Source: Myxococcales bacterium (GTDB lineage: Bacteria > Myxococcota_A > Polyangia > Polyangiales > Ga0077539). From it: 64,000 nucleotides of DNA. The notes below the pieces were generated by a model. That model searched no databases. It saw only the letters and a program-made list of their open reading frames with translations, and was not told the DNA's origin. Positions 45,171 to 54,371 of the stretch are shown in pieces (the stretch's first letter is position 1; every line of letters starts with the position of its first letter). Position numbers and translations under genes: made by a program. The DNA lies in assembly GCA_030652255.1 (NCBI GenBank), contig JAUSAZ010000001.1, positions 26,549 to 90,548 of the forward strand, read 5' to 3'.

Positions 45171-46250
45171 ATGACCGACGAGGACGATCTCCGCGCCGCC
45201 GAGGAGGCCGACGAGCGCGCCGCGCTAGCCGCCTCGAAGAGCCTCGCCGCGACGATGTCCCGGGCCCACGGGGTGCGGGCGTTTCCGCAGTCCGCGCAGC
45301 GCCTCCTCCAGATCGTGCGCTCGCCGGACTTCCGCGTCGACGAGATCGCCGAGGCCATCGAGTCGGACACCTCCCTCGCCGCGCGGGTGCTGCGCGTCGT
45401 CAACTCGCCGGTGTTCGGGCTGCGCGTGCAGATCCGAAAGATCCGCGTGGCGGTGACCCTGCTCGGCCTCAAGAACCTCACGGAGATCGCCAAGGCCGCC
45501 GCCGTGCTCGACTGGTTCGAGGACGAGTCGCCGGGCGTGGCGGAGACCTTCCGGCACTCCTCCTCGGTGGCCGCGCTCGCCCGGCACATCGCCCCGCGCT
45601 GCGCCCTCTCCGCGGAGGAGATGTACTCCTGCGGGCTGCTGCACGACTTCGGCAAGCTCATCATGATCCAGTCCGGCGACGACGACTACGCGCTGCTGGT
45701 GCGCGAGCTCGCCGGCCAGCCCGACGTGATCCACCGGAAGGAGCGCGATCTCTACGGCTTCGACCACGCCGCGCTCGGCGCCCGGATGTTCACCGAGTGG
45801 CAGATCCCCGAGCCGCTCCCCAGCGTCGTGGCGCTGCACCACCAGCCCGAGCGCGCGCTGCGCCGCGGCGACAACGTCGGGCGGATGGTCGCCGCGCTGC
45901 GCTGGGCCGAGCGCCTGGCGCACGAGTTCGACGAGGGCCGCGCGATCGACGACGCCTGGCTCGAAGAGATGGCGCGCGACGAGTGCGTGGTGCACCTCGA
46001 CCTGGCGCGGGGCGACTTCGGCGCCCTCTGCCGCGACCTGCACGAGACCTACCGCGTCAGCCTGAAGCTCCCTCCCCCCGACGCGCCCGCCGAGGAGCCC
46101 GCGCCCGCCGTCGAGGCGACCCCCGCGCCCGTGGCCGAGGCCCCGCCCGCGGAGCCTCCGATGCGATGGCGCCCCCTCGCGCTGATCGTGGGCGCCGTGA
46201 GCCTGGTGCTGCTCGGCGTGGGCCTGGCCGCGCTCGTCGGCGGCCGGTAG
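45171..46250 (+). CDS. HDOD-domain signalling protein with C-terminal membrane anchor
   Basis: 359 residues from ATG 45171. The HDOD domain (about 35-235) is recognised by FPQSAQRLLQIVRSPDFRVDEIAEAI, SLAARVLRVVNSPVFGL, AVTLLGLKNL, RHSSSVAALARHIA and CGLLHDFGKL. HDOD proteins lack reliable phosphohydrolase activity and often sit in second-messenger circuits. A Pro/Glu/Ala linker (about 305-330) ends in one membrane helix (PLALIVGAVSLVLLGVGLAALVG). It is divergent from the kelch gene and near the c-di-GMP genes. Confidence 0.85.
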   Translation: MTDEDDLRAAEEADERAALAASKSLAATMSRAHGVRAFPQSAQRLLQIVRSPDFRVDEIAEAIESDTSLAARVLRVVNSPVFGLRVQIRKIRVAVTLLGLKNLTEIAKAAAVLDWFEDESPGVAETFRHSSSVAALARHIAPRCALSAEEMYSCGLLHDFGKLIMIQSGDDDYALLVRELAGQPDVIHRKERDLYGFDHAALGARMFTEWQIPEPLPSVVALHHQPERALRRGDNVGRMVAALRWAERLAHEFDEGRAIDDAWLEEMARDECVVHLDLARGDFGALCRDLHETYRVSLKLPPPDAPAEEPAPAVEATPAPVAEAPPAEPPMRWRPLALIVGAVSLVLLGVGLAALVGGR

Positions 46251-46252
46251 GT

Positions 46253-46795
46253 TCACGGGTCCGGCGGGCGCACGGCGGGGCTGAGCACGCCGTCGTAGAG
46301 GCGCGCGTCGGCGCTGCCGTGGCAGGTGTTGCAGCCCGCGCCGTCGCCCCCGGTCGCGTAGGGGTCCTGGAGGCCGGTGCGGGGGTTGAGGCCGCGCGCG
46401 ACGATCACCACGCGCCCCGCCGGGTCGATGCGCAGCCGGAAGAACTCCCATCCCACGTTGCCGCGCGCGTTGTAGCGCCCGCCGCGCTTCACCGACGCGA
46501 ACACCTGCCACGTCGCCGGGGGGCCGCGCTCGAGGGTGCGCACGATGATCGTGCCCGTCTGGAAGGTGCGGGCGCTCGGGGCGCGCGGGCGGTTGATGTA
46601 CGCGTACTGCTCGGGGCCCTCGAGGTGGCCGCCCGCGGAGAAGCGCCCGAGGGAGGTGCGCTGCCATTGGCGGAAGCCCGCGAAGTCCGGCGCGAAGGCG
46701 ACGAAGGTCCCGGCGTCGGGGGGCGCGGTCGGGCGGGCGCCCCGGCACGACATCGCGACGAGGACGGCCAGCAGCGCCGCGCGGGGGCGGATCAG
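46253..46795 (-). CDS. cytochrome P460-like c-type heme lipoprotein
   Basis: 180 residues. A signal with lipobox LLAVLVAMSC places the start near 46795, where the only candidate is a CTG overlapping the previous stop as CTGA; ATG 46753 would remove the signal. The body (GFRQWQRTSLG, GPEQYAYINRP, TGTIIVRTLE, WQVFASVKRGGRYN, GWEFFRL) resembles cytochrome P460 family proteins, and GCNTCHGSAD supplies the heme CxxCH. The small periplasmic redox protein follows the phosphoesterase at the far end of the iron/heme cluster. Confidence 0.7.
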   Translation of the reverse strand: MIRPRAALLAVLVAMSCRGARPTAPPDAGTFVAFAPDFAGFRQWQRTSLGRFSAGGHLEGPEQYAYINRPRAPSARTFQTGTIIVRTLERGPPATWQVFASVKRGGRYNARGNVGWEFFRLRIDPAGRVVIVARGLNPRTGLQDPYATGGDGAGCNTCHGSADARLYDGVLSPAVRPPDP

Positions 46796-48303
46796 AACGC
46801 GCCCTCGGAGGGAAACTCCCGGGCGCAGCGGGCGCGCACCGCGGGGTCGACCACCCCGGCCGGCGGCAGCGTCGGCGGCGTCATGAACGCGGGGTTGGCG
46901 AAGTCGAAGAGGTCCGTCGGGATGTTGGCGTTGGCGTCGCGGCGGGTGAGCGCGGGCAGCCCGAAGCGCGCCTCGATGAAGCGCAGGATGGACGCGTGGT
47001 CGAAGGTGCGGTGCGACACGAAGTGCCGCCGGGCGTAGGGCGACACGACCAGGAAGGGCACCCGCACCCCGAGGCGGTCGAAGCGCCCCGCGGCGGGCAT
47101 GCCGTTGATGCGCGGGGTGAGCGCGTCGGGCTCGCACGCGGCCGGCGGGACGGCGTGGTCGGCGAAGCCGCCGTGCTCGTCGTAGGTGATGAAGAGGGCG
47201 CTGCGGGCCCAGAGGGGGGAGGTCATGAGGGAGCGCACGATGCGCTCGACGAAGCGCTCGCCCTGCATGGGGATGCCGGGCGCGTGCTCGTCGACGCGGT
47301 CGCCGCCGTCGCCGACGTAGTTGGGCTCGACGATGGTGACCGCCGGGAGGGTGCCGGCGGCGAGGTCGCGGTGGAGGTCGTCGATGGTGCCGTAGTGCTC
47401 CCGCGTCGCCCCGCGGACGATGCCGTAGTACGGGAAGAACCCGAGCATCCGGGGCCCGCCGGCGTAGTCCTTCCAGCTCACGCCCGCGGCGTCGAGCGAG
47501 CTGAACAGGTGGTTGACCGGGGTGTTGCGCGTGTCCTGCGAGACCAGGGTGTTGTGCGCGAGCCCGAAGGAGGTGCCCGCCATCAGGTAGAGGCGGTTGG
47601 GCCCCGTCGGCCCGAGGATCGAGCCGAAGTAGCGGTCGCCGATCGCGAAGGTGGTCGCCAGCGCGTAGTAGAACGGGATGTCGCTCTCGTCGAAGTAGGT
47701 GAGCGCGCGGTCGCCCGCCGGGTCGCTGGTGGTGACGAAGCCGTCCATGCGGCCGTCGTTGTACTGGCGGTGCACGGAGTTCCACCCGTGGGCGACGTCC
47801 TCGACGCAGCGCTCGGTGTCGTGGTGGAAGCGCACCGGCGTGCCGTCGGCGCGGGGGTTGGTCCAGTCGTCCGCCGCCACGTCCACGTCGGGCTGCGGGT
47901 TGCTCGCCTGCGGCAGCCGGCGGAAGTAGTGATCGAAGGAGCGGTTCTCCTGCATCACCACGATGATGTGATCGATGGGCATCTGCTCGCCGACGGGCAC
48001 CTCGCGCCCGACGGTCTCCGCCGCCCACGCGCCGGGCCCGAAGGCGCACGCCTGCCGCTGCGTGGCCCGCGCCTCGTCGGGCTCGGTGCGCGCGACGTCC
48101 GGCGGCCGCGGGCGGTCGGGCGGCGGCACGTCCTCGGGCTCGACCACCACGTCGGGCGCAACGTCGGTGGCGATGTCCGCGGCCGTGATGTCGGTGGTCG
48201 GCACGTCGTCGACGGCGGCGTCCGCGGCGGTGACCGCCGGGTCTTCCGAGCAGCCGGCGAGGAGGGCAGCGGTCACGAGAGCGAGGCAGTGCGCGCGCAG
48301 CAT
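46792..48303 (-). CDS. phosphoesterase lipoprotein (phospholipase C / acid phosphatase family)
   Basis: 503 residues from ATG 48303. Lipobox TAALLAGC, a DVVVEPEDVPPPDRPRPPDV linker, then the alkaline-phosphatase-fold family signature PIDHIIVVMQENRSFDHYF with its metal-binding Glu/Asn. TIVEPNYVGDGGDRVDEHAP, FITYDEHGGFADHAVPP and VRVPFLVVSPYARRHFVSH carry further metal ligands. The family includes phosphatidylcholine phospholipase C and acid phosphatases acting outside the cytoplasm. It might release phosphate or open host or prey membranes. Substrate not resolvable. Its stop overlaps the P460-like start. Confidence 0.88.
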   Translation of the reverse strand: MLRAHCLALVTAALLAGCSEDPAVTAADAAVDDVPTTDITAADIATDVAPDVVVEPEDVPPPDRPRPPDVARTEPDEARATQRQACAFGPGAWAAETVGREVPVGEQMPIDHIIVVMQENRSFDHYFRRLPQASNPQPDVDVAADDWTNPRADGTPVRFHHDTERCVEDVAHGWNSVHRQYNDGRMDGFVTTSDPAGDRALTYFDESDIPFYYALATTFAIGDRYFGSILGPTGPNRLYLMAGTSFGLAHNTLVSQDTRNTPVNHLFSSLDAAGVSWKDYAGGPRMLGFFPYYGIVRGATREHYGTIDDLHRDLAAGTLPAVTIVEPNYVGDGGDRVDEHAPGIPMQGERFVERIVRSLMTSPLWARSALFITYDEHGGFADHAVPPAACEPDALTPRINGMPAAGRFDRLGVRVPFLVVSPYARRHFVSHRTFDHASILRFIEARFGLPALTRRDANANIPTDLFDFANPAFMTPPTLPPAGVVDPAVRARCAREFPSEGAF

Positions 48304-48371
48304 TGGGGGGTCTGGCCACCATAGCAAAGGCCGCCCCCCCGCGGGTGTGACGGGCCCGCAACGAAGCTGCC

Positions 48372-49412
48372 TCAGCGCACCTCGACCCCGATGGCCTGGC
48401 CGGCGCGCACCATCAGCGCCGCGAGCGACCCCTCGCGATCGGGGTCGGACTCCGCGAGGAGTTCGGCCCGCAGCGCGCCGTAGGGGCTCGCGAGGTGGCC
48501 GGGCGTCGGGGCGTCGGGGTTCCAGCCCTCCGGGACCGCGGGCAGCGCGTCGCCGGGGAGGGCCGCGTAGCGCGCCTGGATGCGCCGCAGGCGCCCGTCG
48601 ATGGTGTCGGCGAGGGCCGCGTGCCCCTCGGCGTGCAGCCACGGCCGGAAGCACCCGAAGATCACCACGCCGCCCTCCAGGTTGGCGCGCATGTCCGCCA
48701 GCGTGCGCTGCGCGTAGCGGGACTCCTCCTCGGCCGTCGCCGCGAGGTCGATCTTCTCCGACTGCTCGCGCATCGACGCCACCACGCCGCGGTACGCCGC
48801 CGCCGGGTCGAGCGCGAGCGGGCGAAACTCCCGTCGCATCGCCGCCACGTCGTCGATCATCCGCTGCACGAGCCCGTCGCGGAAGCCCGCCGCCTCGCGC
48901 GCGTCCGACGGAAACGCCGCGGGCACGTAGACGCTCCCCTCGCGCAGCGACGCCTCGAAGGCGCGCACCGCGGCGGGGATCTCGTCCGCCCAGAGCACGC
49001 GCTCGATGGCGTGCATCCCGGTGACGCCGTGGCCGTCGAAGGGCTCGCGGTCGACGCCCGCCTCGGCGAAGCCCTCGTAGCGCGCGTCGATGGCGACGTC
49101 GGTCTCCGGGAAGAGCACCGTGATCGCGGCCTCGATGTGCTCGTAGGCCGCGCGCATGCGCCCCCAGCTCTCGCGCATCCGGCGCACGGCGACCGGGTCC
49201 GCGGCGGCGCTCCAGCCGTCCGCGTCGGGCGGCGGGGCGGCGGCCTGCAGCTCGCGGGCGGCGCGCTCCAGCGCGTCCATCTCGGACGCGACGTAGGCCT
49301 TCACGTCGAGGGTCACGCGCTGCGCCGGAGGCAGGTCTATGGCGCGGCCGCCGCCCACGGCGAGGTACCAGAGCGCGATCGCCGCCAGCGCGGTCTTGCG
49401 GAGGCGCAGCAC
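48372..49412 (-). CDS. imelysin-family (EfeO-like) iron-binding protein
   Basis: 346 residues from GTG 49412, two bases after the DUF1111 gene. It is preceded by an N-terminal signal (LRKTALAAIALWYLAVGGG). The signature GMHAIERVLW gives the conserved HxxE. The two four-helix halves have EHIEAAITVLFPETD and FGCFRPWLHAEGHAALAD. Imelysins bind iron or heme outside the cytoplasm. An imelysin beside a DUF1111 di-heme protein is a recurrent iron-regulated pairing in proteobacteria. Confidence 0.87.
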   Translation of the reverse strand: MLRLRKTALAAIALWYLAVGGGRAIDLPPAQRVTLDVKAYVASEMDALERAARELQAAAPPPDADGWSAAADPVAVRRMRESWGRMRAAYEHIEAAITVLFPETDVAIDARYEGFAEAGVDREPFDGHGVTGMHAIERVLWADEIPAAVRAFEASLREGSVYVPAAFPSDAREAAGFRDGLVQRMIDDVAAMRREFRPLALDPAAAYRGVVASMREQSEKIDLAATAEEESRYAQRTLADMRANLEGGVVIFGCFRPWLHAEGHAALADTIDGRLRRIQARYAALPGDALPAVPEGWNPDAPTPGHLASPYGALRAELLAESDPDREGSLAALMVRAGQAIGVEVR

Positions 49413-49414
49413 GG

Positions 49415-50587
49415 TCAGAGCCGCCGCACGAAGTCGACCAGGGCCGCGCGCTCGCCCGCCCCGAGCGCGTCGAAGCGCCGCACGGACTCCGCCGCCTCGG
49501 AGCCGTCGCCGCCGTGGAGGCGCACGGCCTCCTCGATGGATCGCGCGCGCCCGTCGTGCAGGAAGCTGCGGAAGAAGCGCATGCCCATCAGCGGCGCGGT
49601 GCGCCACTCGCGCCCCGTGGCCACCCCCTCCCCCGCGATGCCGTCGGCGAGCGAGGGCCCCAGGTCGTGCAGCAGCAGGTCGGAGTAGAGCGCGGCATCC
49701 TGCGCGGCCATCGCGGCCACGGGGTAGTCCGCGCGGGTGCGCAGCGAGGGCGCGTGGCAGGCCGCGCAGCCGGCGTCGGCGAAGAGGCGCCGCCCGGGCT
49801 CGGCGAGGCCCGCGCGCGAGGGAATGGCGAGCCTTCGCACATAGCCCGCGGCGGCGCGTACGACGTCGTCGGTGAGGTCGACGCCGGGGTGGAGGTCGTC
49901 CGTGAGCCCGTCGGGGTTGGGCACCTCGGCGGGCGCCCGCGGCGACGTGAGGCCCATGTCGCCCTGGAAGGCCTCCGCCGCGAAGGACTCCAGGTCGGCC
50001 AGCCGGGCCTTCACCCCGAGGCGCCCGATGCGCCCATCGGCGAGGCGGTTGGCGCGACCGCTCACAGGGCCCGCGGCGCTCGCCTGGAGGCGCTCCTGCG
50101 CGAGGATGGACTCATCCGCGACGGCCTCGATCCAGCCGCGGCCGAACACCGCCGGGCCCACGCGCACCGAGCGCAGGAGGGGGGAGGGCTCAGCGGGGAC
50201 GGGCGCCGTCACGCCGCGCGTCGCCCCGGCGGCGAAGCGGGGACGGGCCGTCGATCCGAAGGGGAGCCACCGCGCGGCGTCGGCGGGCGTGCCGGAGGGG
50301 TCGGCGAGGGCGAGGCGGGTGACGCTGCCGGGCCCGCGGCCCCCAGCGCCGTGGCACGCGCGGCAGCTCGCCTGGATGAACACCGGCCCGACGCCCTGCG
50401 ATGGAAGAAACACCCGGTCGAAGACCATGTCGCCCTCGGCGAAGACCCTCAGGTCGTCGGCGGTCGCGCCCGCGATGGGGGCGTCGGAGGGGTCGTCGGA
50501 GACCACCCTCAAGGGCTCGGTGCCGTGGCCGCACGCCGTCGCGAGGACGCTGGCGAGCATGGCGCAGGGCGCGAGGAGGGATCGCAT
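49415..50587 (-). CDS. di-heme c-type protein, DUF1111 thiol-oxidoreductase family
   Basis: 390 residues from ATG 50587, with a signal/lipobox VLATAC. Two heme-attachment sites: CRACH early (QASCRACHGAGGRGPG) and CAACH in the second half (ADAGCAACHAPSLRTR). The C-terminal part (REWRTAPLMGMRFFRSFLHDGRARSIEEAVRLHGG) is the conserved DUF1111 end, similar to MauG/CcpA-type di-heme proteins. It is likely a periplasmic redox partner of the imelysin. It lies 40 bases behind hemS. Confidence 0.88.
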   Translation of the reverse strand: MRSLLAPCAMLASVLATACGHGTEPLRVVSDDPSDAPIAGATADDLRVFAEGDMVFDRVFLPSQGVGPVFIQASCRACHGAGGRGPGSVTRLALADPSGTPADAARWLPFGSTARPRFAAGATRGVTAPVPAEPSPLLRSVRVGPAVFGRGWIEAVADESILAQERLQASAAGPVSGRANRLADGRIGRLGVKARLADLESFAAEAFQGDMGLTSPRAPAEVPNPDGLTDDLHPGVDLTDDVVRAAAGYVRRLAIPSRAGLAEPGRRLFADAGCAACHAPSLRTRADYPVAAMAAQDAALYSDLLLHDLGPSLADGIAGEGVATGREWRTAPLMGMRFFRSFLHDGRARSIEEAVRLHGGDGSEAAESVRRFDALGAGERAALVDFVRRL

Positions 50588-50627
50588 GGAGCAGACCGAG
50601 GGCGTTAGCCCTCGTGCGACGTGGGCG

Positions 50628-51689
50628 TCAAGGCGCGGTCGGGAGGGCGTCGATGATCGCGCGCCACCCGGGGGGATCGTCCTCGCGGGCGCCGCGCTTG
50701 CCGAACACCAGGGCGACGTTGCGGCCGGACGCGTCGTAGAGCTCGAGGCTGGTCACCACGCCCGCACCGGAGGGCTTGCGCACCCGCCAGGCGCGCGTGA
50801 TGAGCGCGTCCTGGGCGTGGAGGTTGAAGCTCGGGTCGAGCACGTTGGTCCACCCGTCGACGACCACCACGCGGCGCACCTCGCCGCTGAAGATCTGGAG
50901 CATCCCGTCGTTGCCGACGAACACCATGATGCGCTCGCGGGCGTCGCGCGCGGCCTCCAGCACGGCGCGCAGCGAGGCGCGGTCGACGGGCTCGGCCCAC
51001 GGGGCGCCCACCCGGCGCAGGGCCTCCTCGCGCTCCAGGCCGAAGGTGCGCAGCAGCCCGAAGAAGGCGTGCGCGTCGGGCAGCTTCGACCACGCCTCGC
51101 GCAGCGCGTCGCGGTCGACCCCGGCGGCCGTCGGGTCCACCGGCGCGGGGCCGCGGGCGCAGGCGATGTCCGCGGCGCCGAGGGGGTGGAGGTGCGCGGC
51201 GACCAGGGCCTCGAAGGCCTCGGTGCGGGCGTCGTCGCGGAGGAAGACCTTGTGCACCGCGTCGCCGCGCGCGTCGAAGAACTGGAGGCTGCGGCGGGTG
51301 GCGCCGCGGAAGGGCTCGCGCACCGCGAGTCCGAAGGCCCAGTGGTTCAAGAACATCCGCAGGTCGATGGGCTCCCCCGCCACCTGGCCGGGGCCTCGCT
51401 CGCCCATGAACTCCGGGGCGCTGTAGGTGCCGATCACCTCGCTGACGACCGCCTCGTTGCGGGTGAGGGCCATCGCCTCCCCGAGCGTCGGGAAGGCCGC
51501 GAACATCTCGCGCCAGCGCTCGTCGAGGCGGGCGACCTCGGGCTGCGCGGCGACGAGCTCGCACTCGGAGACGCCGAGCGCGCGGGCGGCGTCGCGGGCG
51601 CGCAGGTGGGGCTGCCGCGAGCGGAGCTCGGCGTGGCGCTCCCGGAGCGCGGCGGGTGCAGGGGACGGAGGGGCGGGGTCGGGGTTCAT
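50628..51689 (-). CDS. hemS: HemS/HmuS-type heme-handling protein
   Basis: 353 residues from ATG 51689, overlapping the hmuV stop as ATGA. Two structural repeats typical of the family: first half LGEAMALTRNEAVVSEVIGTY and IDLRMFLNHWAFGLAV; second half DGMLQIFSGEVRRVVVVDGW and DPSFNLHAQDALITRAWRVRK. It binds imported heme in the cytoplasm for degradation or delivery. RSLQFFDARGDAVHKVFLRD matches the inter-repeat region. Position at the end of the heme ABC operon supports the call. Confidence 0.93.
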   Translation of the reverse strand: MNPDPAPPSPAPAALRERHAELRSRQPHLRARDAARALGVSECELVAAQPEVARLDERWREMFAAFPTLGEAMALTRNEAVVSEVIGTYSAPEFMGERGPGQVAGEPIDLRMFLNHWAFGLAVREPFRGATRRSLQFFDARGDAVHKVFLRDDARTEAFEALVAAHLHPLGAADIACARGPAPVDPTAAGVDRDALREAWSKLPDAHAFFGLLRTFGLEREEALRRVGAPWAEPVDRASLRAVLEAARDARERIMVFVGNDGMLQIFSGEVRRVVVVDGWTNVLDPSFNLHAQDALITRAWRVRKPSGAGVVTSLELYDASGRNVALVFGKRGAREDDPPGWRAIIDALPTAP

Positions 51690-52477
51690 GGTGGACCTTC
51701 CTGTGGGTGGCAGAGCGCCGCGGCGAAGCGCGACGACGAGTGTGGGCTGTCGAGCAGGACGAAGGGGACCCCGAAGGCCGCTTCGAGCGACGCGGGGGTG
51801 AGGGCGGCGGCGCACGCTCCGGCGGCGACGGCGGCGCCCTCGCGGAGGAGCAGGGCGTCGTCGGCCCAGGCCAGCGCGAGGCTGACGTCGTGGAGCACGG
51901 CGACGACGGCGGCCCCGGCGCGGGCGCGGGCGCGCATGGCGGCGAGGAGGCGGTGCTGGGCCGACGGGTCGAGGTTGGCGACGGGCTCGTCGAGCAGCAG
52001 CAGCGGCCCCGCGACGCCGTCGACCTGCACCAGCGCGCGGGCGGCCTGCACCCGGCGCCGCTCGCCGCCGGAGAGCCGCGACATCGGGCGCCCGGCGAAG
52101 GCCGCGGCGTCCACGGCGGAGAGGGCGCGGTCGACCGCGAGGTCGGCCGAGGGGAGGCGCTGATCGCCGTGCGGCAGCCGCCCGAGGCGGGCGTACTCGC
52201 GGGCGGTGAAGGGCCAGGAGACCGCCGGGTCTTGCAGCATCACGGCGCGGCGGCGGGCGAGGCGCGACGGGCTCCACGCGGAGAGCGCGAGGCCGTCGAG
52301 GGTGACCTCCCCGCGCGTCGGCGCGGGGTCGCCCGCGAGCAGGCGGAGCAGCGTGCTCTTGCCGGCGCCGTTGGGCCCGAGCACCGCGAGCAGGCGGCCG
52401 GGCCGGGCCTCGACGGACACGCCGCGGAGCACCGGGCGCCCGTCGCGCTGGAGGTGGACGTCGTGGGCGAGGCTCAC
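51686..52477 (-). CDS. hmuV: heme ABC transporter ATP-binding protein
   Basis: 263 residues from GTG 52477, overlapping the permease stop as GTGA. Walker A GPNGAGKST (about 34-42), Q-loop MLQDPAVSW, signature RLSGGERRRVQAARAL, Walker B LLLLDEPVANLD and switch His in VVAVLHDVSL. These fit the BtuD/HmuV type that powers import of heme or corrinoid. The surrounding hmuT, hmuU and hemS point to heme. Confidence 0.93.
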   Translation of the reverse strand: MSLAHDVHLQRDGRPVLRGVSVEARPGRLLAVLGPNGAGKSTLLRLLAGDPAPTRGEVTLDGLALSAWSPSRLARRRAVMLQDPAVSWPFTAREYARLGRLPHGDQRLPSADLAVDRALSAVDAAAFAGRPMSRLSGGERRRVQAARALVQVDGVAGPLLLLDEPVANLDPSAQHRLLAAMRARARAGAAVVAVLHDVSLALAWADDALLLREGAAVAAGACAAALTPASLEAAFGVPFVLLDSPHSSSRFAAALCHPQEGPP

Positions 52478-53472
52478 GCGACGAGCTCCTGCGCGCGGGT
52501 GCGCAGCAGCACCAGGAGGGCGGGCGCCCCGAAGGCCGCGGTGACCAGGCCCAGCGGGAGCTCGGCGGGCGCGACGACGGTGCGGGCGAGCGCGTCGCCA
52601 GCGACCACCAGCACCGCGCCCAGCGCAGCGGCCACGGGCAGGTGGTCGCGGTGCGACGGGCCGGCGACGCCGCGCGCGAGGTGGGGGACGACGAGTCCGA
52701 CGAAGCCGAGCACGCCCACGAAGGCCGTGGCGGCGCCCACCCCGACGGCGGTGGCCACCACCAGGGCGAGGCGCTCGCGGCGCACGGCGACGCCGAGGTG
52801 CGCGGCGGCCTCGTCGCCCAGGGTGAGCGCGTCGAGCACGTCGGCGCGGCGCAGGAGGTACGCCGTCGAGGCGACGAGCCAGGGCGCCGCGGCCCACACC
52901 ATGGGGCGGGTGACGGCGCCGAGGGAGCCGAGGTTCCAGGAGCTGAGGCCGCGGAGCTGGGCGTCGGTGGCGACGAAGGTGAGGGCCCCGATGGCCGCGC
53001 CCGCGAGCGCGTTGGCGGCGACCCCCGCGAGGACCAGCGACGCCACGGGCAGCGCGCCGCCCTGCGCCGCGACGCGCAGCACGAGCAGCGCGGTCACGAA
53101 GGCCCCCGCGAAGGCCACCGCGGGCAGCAGCCAGACGGTGTCCACCCCGCGCGTGAGCACGATCGCGACGGCCACCGCCAGCGCCGCGCCGCTCGACACG
53201 CCCACCAGGCCGGGGTCGGCCAGGGTGTTGCGCAGCAGCCCCTGGAGCCCCGCGCCGCTCGTCGCCAGCGTCGCGCCCACCAGCACGCCGAGCGCCACCC
53301 GCGGCCAGCGCAGCGACAGCACCGCCTCCACGCCCGGCGCGCCCTGGCCCTCCAGGCAGCGCACGAGCTCCACCGCGCGCACGTCGCTCGCGCCCACGGC
53401 CAGCGCGCCCGCCGCGGCGACCAGCACCGCCGCGAGGCCGACCCAGGGGAGCGCGCGACCGCGGAGGATCAT
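52474..53472 (-). CDS. hmuU: heme ABC transporter permease (FecCD family)
   Basis: 332 residues from ATG 53472, overlapping the hmuT stop as ATGA. About ten membrane helices. FecCD signatures: LSLRWPRVALGVLVGATLATSG, LLRNTLADPGLVGVSSGAAL, GSLGAVTRP (coupling region) and AFVGVLGFVGLVVPHLARG. It forms the inner-membrane channel for heme delivered by HmuT. Confidence 0.93.
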   Translation of the reverse strand: MILRGRALPWVGLAAVLVAAAGALAVGASDVRAVELVRCLEGQGAPGVEAVLSLRWPRVALGVLVGATLATSGAGLQGLLRNTLADPGLVGVSSGAALAVAVAIVLTRGVDTVWLLPAVAFAGAFVTALLVLRVAAQGGALPVASLVLAGVAANALAGAAIGALTFVATDAQLRGLSSWNLGSLGAVTRPMVWAAAPWLVASTAYLLRRADVLDALTLGDEAAAHLGVAVRRERLALVVATAVGVGAATAFVGVLGFVGLVVPHLARGVAGPSHRDHLPVAAALGAVLVVAGDALARTVVAPAELPLGLVTAAFGAPALLVLLRTRAQELVA

Positions 53473-54371
53473 CCCGCCACCGCCGCGCGGAGGCGCTCGG
53501 AGAGCGTCGCCACGGCCGCGCCCGCGCGCGGACCGAAGCCCAGCAGCAGCAGGTCCTCCATGACGACGGTGCGTCCGGGTCGCCCGCACGGGGTCTGCGC
53601 CACGCCTGGCAGCGCCGCGATGGCCGCCGGCCCCCCCATCGCGCCGAGGCCGTGCTCGGTCACCAGCAGCACGTCCGGCGCCGCCGCGACGAGGCCCTCC
53701 GTCGTCAGCGGCCGGTAGCCCGACCACCGCCCGCGCATGGGATTCTCTGCGCCCGCGAGGGAGATCATCGCGTCGGCGGCGGTGTCGCGCCCGGCCACCT
53801 GCGGGGCGCCCGGCCCGCGCGCGTAGAGGAAGAGCACCTTCGGCCGCGCGCCCGTCGCGGCCGGAACCCGCGCGAGGTCGGCGTCGAGCGCGCGCACGAG
53901 GGCGTCGCCCTGCGGAGTCTTGTCGAGCACCGCGGCGATGCGGCGGATGCGCTGTCGGGCGGCGTCCATCCCGGGCGATCCCTCCACCACGAAGACCGCG
54001 ACGCCCGCCCCGCGGAGCTGCGCGAGGGTCGTCGGCGGGCCCACCTCCGTCGTGGTGATGACCAGCGAGGGCCGCAGCGAGAGCACGCCCTCGGCCGCGA
54101 GCTGGCGGAGGTAGCCCACCTGCGGGAGCCGCGACACCGCCGCGGGGAAGGTGCTCGACGCGTCCACGGCGACCACACGATCGAGCGCCCCGAGGGCGGC
54201 CACGATCTCCGTCACCACGCCCCCGACGGTCACGATGCGGGCGCGGTCGCCGACGCTCACGGCGGCGTCGGTGGCGTCGCGCATCGCGCCGGCGGCGGGT
54301 GCGCGGCGGCCGCGCTCGCACGCCGCGAGCAGCGCGGAGGCGGAGAGGGCGAGCCAGGCGCGGCGGTCCAT
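53469..54371 (-). CDS. hmuT: periplasmic heme-binding lipoprotein
   Basis: 300 residues from ATG 54371, whose A is shared with the TGA of the preceding HmuY-like gene. Signal with lipobox SALLAAC. BtuF/HmuT-type lobes: RIVTVGGVVTEIVAALG, VVAVDASSTFP, LPQVGYLRQLAAEGVLSLRPSLVITT, then a long helix (MDAARQRIRRIAAVLDKTPQ) and the second lobe ending PDVLLVTEHGLGAMGG. Tyr in VGYLRQL matches the heme-contact region of HmuT proteins. Confidence 0.92.
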   Translation of the reverse strand: MDRRAWLALSASALLAACERGRRAPAAGAMRDATDAAVSVGDRARIVTVGGVVTEIVAALGALDRVVAVDASSTFPAAVSRLPQVGYLRQLAAEGVLSLRPSLVITTTEVGPPTTLAQLRGAGVAVFVVEGSPGMDAARQRIRRIAAVLDKTPQGDALVRALDADLARVPAATGARPKVLFLYARGPGAPQVAGRDTAADAMISLAGAENPMRGRWSGYRPLTTEGLVAAAPDVLLVTEHGLGAMGGPAAIAALPGVAQTPCGRPGRTVVMEDLLLLGFGPRAGAAVATLSERLRAAVAG

